NCBI RefSeq assembly: GCF_002807035.1
Contig: NZ_NIUC01000001.1
Span: 682,001 to 746,000 of the forward strand
Origin: Algoriphagus formosus
GTDB lineage: Bacteria > Bacteroidota > Bacteroidia > Cytophagales > Cyclobacteriaceae
Direction of reading: 5' to 3'
DNA length: 64,000 nucleotides
Shown here: piece after piece, positions 1 through 7,038 of the stretch
How positions within the stretch are numbered: position 1 is the stretch's first letter
Layout: each line of letters starts with the position of its first letter
Position numbers and translations under genes: made by a program
Notes under the pieces: model-generated
Told to the model about the DNA's origin: nothing
Seen by the model: only the letters and a program-made list of their open reading frames with translations
Databases searched by the model: none

Positions 1-171
1 TCCAAACTGACTAAAAATTCTGAACTCGTAATCATTTATAGAGGTAGAAGTCATACCCCATTGTTGATTTGACAACAACCTTCCCATAGCCAATAAGGCC
101 GTTTCATCCTTGACTTGTTGTGGTGGGTTTAGCCTTCTTGATAAGGCTCGATAGATTTTCTTAGATAACAT
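1..171 (-). CDS. FkbM-like methyltransferase, 5' part only
   Basis: The first 57 codons of a gene that continues beyond the left edge. It starts at the ATG complementary to 169-171 and overlaps the stop of the following glycosyltransferase (upstream in transcription) by 11 bp, which suggests translational coupling. The peptide ends in NDYEFRIFSQFG. In FkbM-type or related sugar/amide methyltransferases a segment like this normally leads into SQxGEDGII. Only the N-terminus is visible, so the family call rests on that short motif and on the glycan-locus context. It could be another SAM-dependent methyltransferase. Confidence 0.6.
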   Translation of the reverse strand, partial: MLSKKIYRALSRRLNPPQQVKDETALLAMGRLLSNQQWGMTSTSINDYEFRIFSQFG

Positions 172-1255
172 TCTTATAAATTTCTAAGGTTTGAAGGGCT
201 GTATTTTTCCAAGAAAATTGCTGTACCCGTTGAAATCCCTTTTTGATTAATGTGGATCTTAAGTCTTCATCAAAAACCACTTTCTCTAATTGAGAGGTCA
301 TTTCCTCTAAATTCAAAGGGTCGAAAGTTAGCCCTGCATCTCCTACCACTTCAGGCAATGAACTGGTAAAACTACTCACAACCGGACAGCCATAGGTCAT
401 GGCCTCCAAAGGAGGAATCCCGAAGCCTTCATATAGGGATGGATAAACAAAAGCTTGAGCTTGAGAATATAGCCTAGCCAAATCCAAATCCGTTCCTGCA
501 CCCTGCAATACTTGATTAGAAGAAAGCCCCAAGTATTGAATCAGTTCTTTTTCCTGCTGATTGAAACCTCCACCACCAAAAGCGTAAATATTCAGTTCGG
601 ACTTAAGCCTCTCCGAACTAGCAAATGCCTTTAGAAAATTGGAGAAGTTTTTATACCCTGACCTTAAGCCCACATAGAGGATAAATGGCTTTTTCCCCTC
701 AACTTCCTCTTTATCTATTTTCAATGCCTTATCGGCTGCAAGATGAACCACAGAAATTTTTTCGGAATCGATGTCAAAAAGACGGATTAAATCTTTTTTA
801 GTCTGATGAGAAATACTAATGATATGGTCCGCCCTTTTGAGTGCTGCCTTTTTTGGAGCAGTCACCAACTCTTCTGGTCTAAATTGATCGGAATACAATT
901 CTTGGATCATATCATAAACCGTCACAATTACAGGCCTATTGGTTTTGATAATTGGCTCTGAAGAAAAGTAGGTTTCATGTATGATGTCAGGCCTACTAAG
1001 AAACGACCTAAGGCTTCCTTTGTAGCTATTTAATTTGCGAAAGGCCCGAATACTATGCGATGGGTATTTATGAAAATAATGTCCCTTCACCAATTTCGAA
1101 TTGCTTTCGGTCAGATAGTAATTGATATGCCATCCTGCTTCAATAGCTACATTCTCCCCCATACTCTGCATTTCTTCAGCCATTCTGACAAAATATCTAG
1201 ATATGCCTCCGTATTTCTGAATTGAGAATATTTGTGGATCAAAAAGAACTTTCAT
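161..1255 (-). CDS. Glycosyltransferase family 4 (GT-B fold)
   Basis: Likely transfers a sugar from a nucleotide-sugar donor to a growing lipid-linked or surface glycan on the cytoplasmic face of the membrane. The 364-residue protein has the GT-B layout. The N-terminus (MKVLFDPQIFSIQKYGGISR) carries the glycine-rich acceptor-side loop. The C-terminal domain has the retaining GT4 E-x7-E motif, EGFGIPPLE, at residues 276-284, followed by GCPVVSS. Length is normal for the family. The ATG at 1253-1255 is the only sensible start. It sits between a GT2 gene (28 bp gap) and the FkbM-like gene (11 bp overlap), so it is probably in one transcript with both. Donor and acceptor cannot be predicted. Confidence 0.9.
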   Translation of the reverse strand: MKVLFDPQIFSIQKYGGISRYFVRMAEEMQSMGENVAIEAGWHINYYLTESNSKLVKGHYFHKYPSHSIRAFRKLNSYKGSLRSFLSRPDIIHETYFSSEPIIKTNRPVIVTVYDMIQELYSDQFRPEELVTAPKKAALKRADHIISISHQTKKDLIRLFDIDSEKISVVHLAADKALKIDKEEVEGKKPFILYVGLRSGYKNFSNFLKAFASSERLKSELNIYAFGGGGFNQQEKELIQYLGLSSNQVLQGAGTDLDLARLYSQAQAFVYPSLYEGFGIPPLEAMTYGCPVVSSFTSSLPEVVGDAGLTFDPLNLEEMTSQLEKVVFDEDLRSTLIKKGFQRVQQFSWKNTALQTLEIYKNVI

Positions 1256-1282
1256 TTAAATATCTGTTCTATGGGCAAAAGC

Positions 1283-2098
1283 CTAGAAAATGCGCTTTAC
1301 CCTAAGGAATAAATCTGGAAACAGGACTCGCAAATAAGCAGAAATGATCTTTTTAAGACAAACTACTATTCCTTCATGGATTCTAAGAAAGTGGAAATAT
1401 TCCTTTGCTGCCATTCCTTTCACATTATGGAATAAAAACCAACGCTTAGAAAAACTAAGTTTAGAGTCTCCCCAATAGGGAAAGGAATTGATTTCACAGG
1501 TGGCAATATATTTTTCCGTACTGTAACAAGGAAATCCAGCAGCCTTTGCGCGAAGACCATAATCGTAATCTCCAAAATAATGGGTAAAATCAGAGGAGAG
1601 TCCATTTAGTTTTTGATCAATCTCAGCGGAGATTAAGACTATGTTTCCATTGATCATTTTTACTTCTTGGGGCATTCCATTTGGAACGACCATGCCTTCG
1701 TCATTGGTGCCTCCAAATGAAAAGTCACCTGTGGCAGGATCCTGACAAGCTCCCACAATTATTCCCGGCTGTTCCAGCTTATGGTACTGATCAAACATCA
1801 TTAAAAGAGCAGAAGGATACAGGTAAGTATCATCATTGAGCCAAATAAAGAAGTCAAATTGATCAGATTCCTTTGCCTTGGTCCAAGCTAAATTCATCCC
1901 TCCATTCCAGTAAAGATTTCCATTGCCTTTCACAACCCTCACCTGTGGAAAATTCTTTTCAAGCATTTCCGAGGTACCATCAGAGGAGCCATCATCACAG
2001 AGAAAAACTTGTAATTCGGCGTTTTCCGGTAGCATTTGATCAAAAAGATTCTCCAAACACCTTTTGGTTTTTTCTTTTCGATTAAAACAAGTCATCAA
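1283..2098 (-). CDS. Glycosyltransferase family 2, damaged or unusual 5' end
   Basis: A GT-A fold glycosyltransferase of about 271 residues. It shows CDDGSSDGTS (residues 34-43) for nucleotide binding, NGGMNLAW near 65-72, and the metal-binding LNDD at 87-90. The annotated start is a TTG at 2096-2098 followed directly by ATG. The family normally begins with a beta strand before MTCFNRKEKT, and that strand (LSIAVL) is encoded in frame upstream of the TTG. No ATG, GTG or TTG lies between it and the upstream in-frame stop. The first strand may therefore be lost, or translation may begin at an unusual codon. The upstream DNA is repeat-like. The donor sugar is unknown. Confidence 0.85.
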   Translation of the reverse strand: MMTCFNRKEKTKRCLENLFDQMLPENAELQVFLCDDGSSDGTSEMLEKNFPQVRVVKGNGNLYWNGGMNLAWTKAKESDQFDFFIWLNDDTYLYPSALLMMFDQYHKLEQPGIIVGACQDPATGDFSFGGTNDEGMVVPNGMPQEVKMINGNIVLISAEIDQKLNGLSSDFTHYFGDYDYGLRAKAAGFPCYSTEKYIATCEINSFPYWGDSKLSFSKRWFLFHNVKGMAAKEYFHFLRIHEGIVVCLKKIISAYLRVLFPDLFLRVKRIF

Positions 2099-2237
2099 GA
2101 CAGCTATGGAAAGGGTACTTTTGATAGGATTCTGGGTTTTAGGTTTAGGATTCGAGGTTCGGGAAGATATGTAAATAGTTAATTGTTAAAGGTTAAGTTG
2201 TCGTTTGTGGTCGAAAACCACTTAATATGACTTGCCT
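2099..2237. other. Intergenic, degenerate repeat-like DNA
   Basis: The spacer upstream of the GT2 gene contains short AGTTAATTGTTAAAGGTTAA-type sequence. This resembles the heads of the GTCGAACTGATGAA arrays found between the next genes. No promoter was identified. Confidence 0.4.
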
Positions 2238-2350
2238 TTATTGCTTTATTAAATTATTAATCAATGACTTAGATAAATTCTTTACAGACTCGAAAGGCTC
2301 ACTGGCTAATTCCCAAACCTGTAAATCTTGAAAGTTTTCAATTGCGGCTA
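2238..2350 (-). pseudogene. Remnant of a four-helix-bundle (23S rRNA IVP-type) gene
   Basis: Reading the minus strand from about 2350 gives A-A-I-E-N-F-Q-D-L-Q-V-W-E-L-A, the typical opening (FxDLxVWxxA) of the 23S rRNA-intervening-sequence four-helix-bundle family. After only about 15 more residues comes K-N-L-S-K-S-L-I-N-N-L-I-K-Q and a stop at 2238-2240, which resembles the C-terminal helix end of the same family. The roughly 80 residues normally between these ends are missing, and there is no start codon. This looks like an internally deleted copy. A complete family member lies at 5408-5818. The call is inferred from motif similarity. Confidence 0.55.
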
Positions 2351-2377
2351 CGTTTAACCTTTACCGATTAACAACCC

Positions 2378-3370
2378 TTACTTTATTTTAAGCTCTTTAA
2401 ACTCCCCCTGATTCTCTAAGAACCAAGCGTAAGTCCTCCGTATCCCCTCTTCCAAGCTTGTTTTCGCTTTCCAGCCTGCATCGGTCATTTTGGACACATC
2501 CATCAATTTTCTTGGAGTACCATCAGGCTTGCTGGAATCCCAGATGATCTCTCCGGTATGTCCTACAATCTTTTGGATCAGTTCGGCGAGCTCTTTTATA
2601 GTCAAGTCTTCCCCTGTTCCAACATTGTAGAGATTATCCTGGAATTGATTTTCCAAAGCAAATACCACCGCTTCAGCCAAATCTTCTACATACAAAAACT
2701 CCCTCATTGGCGTTCCACTTCCCCATAGTGTTACAGGTAAATCCCCACTACTTACTACTGACTGTTTACTATTTACAGATGAAATCTTCGCATCATGAAA
2801 CTTACGAATCATAGCCGGTAGGACATGGGAAGTTCTCAGGTCAAAGTTATCGTAGGGCCCATAGAGATTGGTGGGCATTAGGGAAATATAATCTTTGCCA
2901 AATTGCTTTCGAATGGCTTCGCAAGCTTTTACTCCTGTTATTTTTGCCACCGCATACCATTTGTTGGTTGGTTCCAATGGACCAGTTAACAGATACTCCT
3001 CCTTAAGTGGCTGTGGGGCTAGTTTGGGATAGATGCAAGAGGAACCCAAAAAGATAAACTTGTTAATTCCTGCCTGGAATGCTGTATCGATCAGATTATT
3101 CTGGATCTGCATATTTTCCATCAGAAACTGATAGGGATACTCATTATTAGCCAAAATCCCTCCTACTCTTGCTGCGGCATCAATAACTACCTCCGGTTGT
3201 TCCTCTTCAAAGAAATCTCTTACTGCCTTCTGATTTCTCAGATCCAGCTCGGCAGATGTCTTCCCGATCAGATGCGAATAGCCATCCGCTTCCAGCTTTC
3301 TCCATATAGCCGATCCAACCATGCCTCTGTGGCCGGCGATGTAGATTCGGGTGTTTAGGTTGAGTTTCAA
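2378..3370 (-). CDS. fcl: GDP-L-fucose synthase
   Basis: Converts GDP-4-keto-6-deoxy-mannose to GDP-L-fucose by epimerisation and NADPH-dependent reduction, supplying fucose for the surface glycan. The 330-residue short-chain dehydrogenase fold has the Rossmann motif GHRGMVGSAIW (residues 13-23), the catalytic serine region GSSCIYP (109-115) and the Y139-x3-K143 pair. PMREFLYVEDLAEA lies near 221-234. Translation starts at a TTG (3368-3370); no in-frame ATG exists upstream before repeat DNA. Residues about 196-210 form a Ser/Val-rich insertion absent from typical members and encoded by low-complexity DNA. GDP-mannose 4,6-dehydratase is not in this window. Confidence 0.93.
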   Translation of the reverse strand: MKLNLNTRIYIAGHRGMVGSAIWRKLEADGYSHLIGKTSAELDLRNQKAVRDFFEEEQPEVVIDAAARVGGILANNEYPYQFLMENMQIQNNLIDTAFQAGINKFIFLGSSCIYPKLAPQPLKEEYLLTGPLEPTNKWYAVAKITGVKACEAIRKQFGKDYISLMPTNLYGPYDNFDLRTSHVLPAMIRKFHDAKISSVNSKQSVVSSGDLPVTLWGSGTPMREFLYVEDLAEAVVFALENQFQDNLYNVGTGEDLTIKELAELIQKIVGHTGEIIWDSSKPDGTPRKLMDVSKMTDAGWKAKTSLEEGIRRTYAWFLENQGEFKELKIK

Positions 3371-3391
3371 GAGTAAATGGGAATTAGATGT

Positions 3392-3690
3392 TAAACGTTA
3401 ATGGTTAAGTGTTAAAAGTTCAGGGTTTGAAGTTCGGAGTTATTGTCGAACTGATGAATCGATGAATTGTCGAATTGATGAACCAATGATCTGTCGAACT
3501 GTGGAACTGATGAATTGTCGAACTGATGGGTAACCATTGATTTGGATTAGACCTTCGATTCGACGGTTAAACATTTCGACGATTCGACACTCCTAATGCT
3601 GAATTGACGAACTGATGGTTGACCATTATTTTGGGTTAGATTCTCGATTCGACGATTAAACAATTACACGATTAAACATCCTTAGAGTCG
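3392..3690. repeat. Family A intergenic repeat array, copy 1
   Basis: This fills the 329 bp gap between fcl and the FkbM gene. It has three parts: an AT-rich head (GTTAA-type units followed by AGTTCAGGGTTTGAAGTT); a body of degenerate GTCGAACTGATGAA units; and a tail of GACCATTATTTTGGGTTAGA-like plus TTCGATTCGACGATTAAACA-like sequence. The tail is present twice here, at about 3533-3592 and 3618-3680. No gene or promoter is evident inside. Confidence 0.8.
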
Positions 3691-3699
3691 AGTTGCAGA

Positions 3700-4440
3700 C
3701 TATTTAAAATCCTCATGAATGAAAAAAGCGGTATTTACCGTTTTGGCCATGACAGAATAACCGTATCCTTCCAAATAGCCAAGCATTGGATTTTGATCAA
3801 GATTTGAAAGTGAGTTTCTCAATATCTCGGCTAGGATAACTTTGGGTTTGTATTTCTCCAAGTTTATAGATCTAATCACTTCAAAATCCAAGCCTTCCAC
3901 ATCCACAGAAAGGAAATCAATCGTTTGATCCTTAGGCAAGTACTGATCGAGTATTTCCTCCAAGGTGAATGTCTCTATATCCTTGGTAAACAATAGTTTA
4001 AAACTATCATGACCATCTCTTTTCTCAGAAAGCTCTTTTGAAAAACCATTTAATGCAGGTTCATTGAAGGCATAATATGTCAAGACCTGCTTTTTGTCTG
4101 AAATCGGTATCTCCAGATTTATATCCCTAGCCCTCACTTTATTAAATGCCCTCATACTATCAGGCATAGCGTCAATATTTATTCCTGACCAACCTTTCCG
4201 ATAAAAAAGGTATGTATTGGAGTATCGATAAGGATGATGAGCACCTACATCTACATAGAAACCACGATACTTTTTTCGAATATCAAAGATCCTCTTCAAT
4301 AGAACATCCTCCCCTTCCTGAGAAAAAGATTGATTGACAAACTTCCCTCTATACTTTTCTGGGAATAAACTATAATCCCTTAAAAAGCTTAATTCGCTGA
4401 TTAGATTTTTTGGAAGAATACTTCTGAGAACTGCCTTCAT
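3700..4440 (-). CDS. FkbM family SAM-dependent methyltransferase
   Basis: Probably methylates a sugar or other group of the surface polysaccharide; the true substrate is unknown. The 246-residue protein has SQEGED (40-45) near the start and the SAM-binding strand-loop FYVDVGAHHP at 61-70. GWSGINIDAMP follows, then FLSVDVEGLDFEVIRS, which together are the signature of the FkbM fold. The start is an ATG at 4438-4440. Family A repeat arrays flank it on both sides, so it is transcribed in the same direction as fcl but separated from it by 329 bp. Confidence 0.88.
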   Translation of the reverse strand: MKAVLRSILPKNLISELSFLRDYSLFPEKYRGKFVNQSFSQEGEDVLLKRIFDIRKKYRGFYVDVGAHHPYRYSNTYLFYRKGWSGINIDAMPDSMRAFNKVRARDINLEIPISDKKQVLTYYAFNEPALNGFSKELSEKRDGHDSFKLLFTKDIETFTLEEILDQYLPKDQTIDFLSVDVEGLDFEVIRSINLEKYKPKVILAEILRNSLSNLDQNPMLGYLEGYGYSVMAKTVNTAFFIHEDFK

Positions 4441-4507
4441 TAATTATGCTTTGTAGGAGATCCTAATCGATAGGTTTTGGAATTTCAGGCTGCGAGTGCC
4501 ACGGCGG

Positions 4508-4700
4508 ACAAACTGTTAATTGTTAAGCGTTAATTCGTTAAGCGTAATTAAGTTCAGGGTTTGAAGTTCAGAGTTATTTTCGAACTGATGGGCGACCATT
4601 ATTTTGGGTTAGACTTTCGATTCGACAGTTAAACAATTCCTCGATTAAACAACTAGAAGGTGGTTAAGCATTATCATATTAACGATTAACCGTTAACGAT
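4508..4700. repeat. Family A intergenic repeat array, copy 2
   Basis: A short copy of the same composite repeat. The head (GTTAATTGTTAAGCGTTAA-like, then AGTTCAGGGTTTGAAGTTCA) leads to a single body unit and then the GACCATTATTTTGGGTTAGA and TTCGATTCGACAGTTAAACA tail. It lies between the FkbM gene and the cytidylyltransferase-like gene. It ends in AACGATTAACCGTTAACGAT-type inverted short words close to the stop of the latter. Confidence 0.75.
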
Positions 4701-4706
4701 TAACTC

Positions 4707-5126
4707 TCAACTGCGTAGCAACCAACTGCTCGACTGAATCTTCTCTCCCATTCCATCAATCAATTCAATTCCCAATTCTTCACAAACGGGTACCTCAGGA
4801 ATGGATTGATTATTTTGATCACCTCCATTGGCAAATGCTAAATGGTAATCATTAGAAAGTTCTTTATGGACCTTTTTGATTGTTTCACAAACGGTGCGGT
4901 CCTTATCAATGGAAAGGTAAACTCGATCTACCGATTTGATATTGGAAACGATAAACATCCGTTCATCCTCCAACTGAAACTCTGCGGAGCCCTTCAGCAT
5001 ACGCTGATAATCATTATTGACAATCACAATCAACTCATCTCCCGCTGCCTTGGCGTGATTAAAATATTCTATATGCCCTTTGTGTATGGGATTGAAATAA
5101 CCGGAAACGATGATGGCTTTCTTCAT
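4707..5126 (-). CDS. Cytidylyltransferase-like nucleotidyltransferase
   Basis: A 139-residue enzyme of the HIGH-type nucleotidyltransferase superfamily, which activates a phosphorylated small molecule with CTP or ATP. The N-terminus MKKAIIVSGYFNPIHKGH carries the HxGH motif (H15-K-G-H18). NNDYQRMLKG lies in the centre, and IQSSSWLL near the C-terminus stands where the family has ISST-like residues. The ATG at 5124-5126 was chosen because the 95 in-frame codons upstream are pure translated repeat (QFDSS/IHQF units) and the family starts just before the GxFxPxHxGH motif. The substrate is unknown; in a glycan locus it may make a CDP- or nucleotide-linked building block. Confidence 0.85.
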   Translation of the reverse strand: MKKAIIVSGYFNPIHKGHIEYFNHAKAAGDELIVIVNNDYQRMLKGSAEFQLEDERMFIVSNIKSVDRVYLSIDKDRTVCETIKKVHKELSNDYHLAFANGGDQNNQSIPEVPVCEELGIELIDGMGEKIQSSSWLLRS

Positions 5127-5127
5127 A

Positions 5128-5400
5128 CTATTGTCGAACTGATGAATTGACTTTTTGACGAACTGATGAACCGAATTGCTGTCGAATTGATGAACCAATG
5201 ATCTGTCGAACTGGGGAATTGATGAATCGATGAACTGAATTGTTGTCGAACTGATAAACCAATGATCTGTCGAACTGGGGAATTGATGAATCGATGAACT
5301 GTCGAATTGACGAACTGATAGGTGACCATTATTTTCGAGTTTGACCTTCGATTCGACGATTAAACAATTCGACGATTCGACAATCCTAATCTTAATTCCA
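5128..5400. repeat. Family A intergenic repeat array, copy 3, with internal 64-bp duplication
   Basis: This is the longest body of the family A arrays here. Units like GTCGAACTGATGAA, GGGGAATTGATGAATCGATG and AACCAATGATCTGTCGAACT repeat. A block starting at 5181 recurs at 5245, a period of 64 bp. The tail occupies about 5320-5396. The minus strand happens to stay open in more than one frame, which creates artefactual ORFs. It fills the gap between the nucleotidyltransferase and the four-helix-bundle gene. Confidence 0.85.
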
Positions 5401-5407
5401 CAATTCG

Positions 5408-5818
5408 TCACTTTTTAAGTTTATTTTTCAGACTTTCAGATTGGTTAATCTGAAACTTATAGAGGGAATTTACTTTGTTTATGATTTCATCTAGCTTTAA
5501 TCTAAATTCTGAATAAATCTCCTCTGAAATATATTCCATATCGAAAGCGTAGATCAAATGATCAATCGTCTCTAATGCACTTGAATAAGCAATATTTGAA
5601 AAATAAGCCTGATCAGCACTAGACGCTCTTCCAGAACCCTCTGCCAAATTAGTGGCAATGCTGGAAGAAGATCTACGAATCTGGGAGGTTAATTCAAACT
5701 TTTCATCAGAAGGAAACTTCAAGGTTAGCTTTTTGATTTCGACTCGAAACTTTCTTGCAAGTTGATAAACCTCTAATTTTTCAAATCGATAGGTAAAAAA
5801 CTTCTTTTCCATGATCAT
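5408..5818 (-). CDS. Four-helix-bundle protein (23S rRNA-intervening-sequence family)
   Basis: A complete 136-residue member of the family first described from 23S rRNA intervening sequences and widespread as stand-alone genes in Bacteroidota. It opens with YRFEKLEVYQLARKF, the family's FxxLxVYQxA helix. It then has the diagnostic QIRRSSSSIATNLAEGSGR around residues 63-81 and a terminal long helix ending near KFQINQ. The biochemical role is not established. It is flanked by family A arrays on both sides. The start is an ATG at 5816-5818; a second in-frame ATG lies two codons in. No rRNA sequence is nearby. Confidence 0.88.
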   Translation of the reverse strand: MIMEKKFFTYRFEKLEVYQLARKFRVEIKKLTLKFPSDEKFELTSQIRRSSSSIATNLAEGSGRASSADQAYFSNIAYSSALETIDHLIYAFDMEYISEEIYSEFRLKLDEIINKVNSLYKFQINQSESLKNKLKK

Positions 5819-5825
5819 TCAAATT

Positions 5826-6085
5826 TATAGTCTATTGAATTGATTGTCTAATTGATGAATTGACGAACTGATGAACCGAATTGTTGTCGAACTGATGAAC
5901 TGTCGAATTGACTAACTGATTAATAACCATTATTTTCAAGTTTGCCTTCGATTCGACGATTAAACAATTCGACGATTCGACACCCCTATTGCTGAATTAA
6001 TGAACTGATGGGTGAACCTTTATTTTAAGGTTAACGCTTCAATTCGACAGTTAAACAATTAAACGGTTCGACAATTAAACACCCT
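5826..6085. repeat. Family A intergenic repeat array, copy 4
   Basis: Body units (GATTGTCTAATTGATGAATT, GACGAACTGATGAACCG) are followed by two tail copies at about 5926-5990 and 6014-6083. The tails carry the TTCGATTCGACGATTAAACA word and its variants. This has the same orientation as the other three arrays. Confidence 0.78.
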
Positions 6086-6441
6086 CGACGCAGCTTCGCC
6101 CTTTCAGTCCCAATCCGGAAAAAAAATTCGATTTAGAAGGCTACTATGATAAAAATCACTAGTAAAAGATTCCCGTAGCTTCTTCCTCGATATTTTCTTC
6201 GTTCCTGGGCCTTAGCTTATTAAAAAAGACTGATTATCAGTTATTTTGGGGGTCAAAAAGCCAAAACCTTGCCACTACTAGCTCCGTCTTGACGGTTCAA
6301 AGATATAAAAATGAGTAGTTTTGGTACTCATTTTAAATCCAATTTCTACTAACTTTTTTTATATACTATTTTTTGCATTTTATAATCTAAACGCTGTGTT
6401 TAAGATTACAAAAATTTGAAACTGGGTGATAAACAGATTGA
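6086..6441. other. Non-coding AT-rich spacer
   Basis: About 355 bp between the last family A array and the 3' end of the orphan gene. No ORF with coding character, RNA gene or clear hairpin was recognised. It separates the repeat-rich glycan genes from the orphan and Kelch genes. Confidence 0.4.
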
Positions 6442-7002
6442 TTAACTTATCATGTTTTTTATATGATTGATATTGCGGATATCCCACAATTGAGGGTAAC
6501 CGAAGTTTTCAAGGAAGAGTACCTTTCCTCCTTCATTTTCCCAGGACCATTGACTACGGGACAGATCGAGATTATCCTTATGGACAGAGGCCAATTTCAG
6601 TCCCAAATTTTGATGGTAAGATGCCATTTGGTAGATGCGGGTAAATCTAAGTATCTCCTCACCATCGTAATAGAATCGATAATGGCTTGCTGGAGAGGAT
6701 GAAATTTTAAAAACAAAGCGATTAACCTCTAAGACTTTTTTATTGAAGTTTAGCCGACAAGTCACGGCAGGATTCTCAGAATCAGCAGGTAAGCTAACTA
6801 GTCCTAGAATAGGATCGCTCTGAAACCTATAAGGCAAACGTTGAACCTGCTTATCCTGATATCGAAAATTGAAATCAGTCAACATCTGAACTGGGTCGAA
6901 AAAGGCAGGTTTACCTGTATAATGATAGGTACAAATCCTACCATTCAAAGTTTTTTGAACTGTAGTCCTGCCTGAAAAAAGATTTTTAATTGCATTCAGC
7001 AT
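6442..7002 (-). CDS. Hypothetical protein, orphan
   Basis: A 186-residue protein with no recognised family. It has no signal peptide or transmembrane segment. It is rich in aromatic residues and predicted beta structure (YRFYYDGEEILRFTRIY, SWENEGGKVLFLENFGYP), suggesting a soluble beta-rich domain. It lies 36 bp downstream of the first Kelch-like gene in the same direction, so it is probably co-transcribed and may act with it. The ATG at 7000-7002 is the first start. Coding reality is supported by a normal length and neighbour-like composition, though an overlapping plus-strand ORF also exists. Confidence 0.6.
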   Translation of the reverse strand: MLNAIKNLFSGRTTVQKTLNGRICTYHYTGKPAFFDPVQMLTDFNFRYQDKQVQRLPYRFQSDPILGLVSLPADSENPAVTCRLNFNKKVLEVNRFVFKISSSPASHYRFYYDGEEILRFTRIYQMASYHQNLGLKLASVHKDNLDLSRSQWSWENEGGKVLFLENFGYPQLWDIRNINHIKNMIS

Positions 7003-7038
7003 ATAATTGAAAACTTTAGCTTTAGATTGATAAACAAT

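Noticed and set aside
5123..5329. Minus-strand ORF made of QFV/SSIHQF-type repeats
   Set aside because: It is the family A array read in another frame; composition follows the repeat, not a protein family.
3392..6085. Family A arrays as a CRISPR
   Set aside because: Units are degenerate and short with no regular unique spacers, and no cas genes are present.
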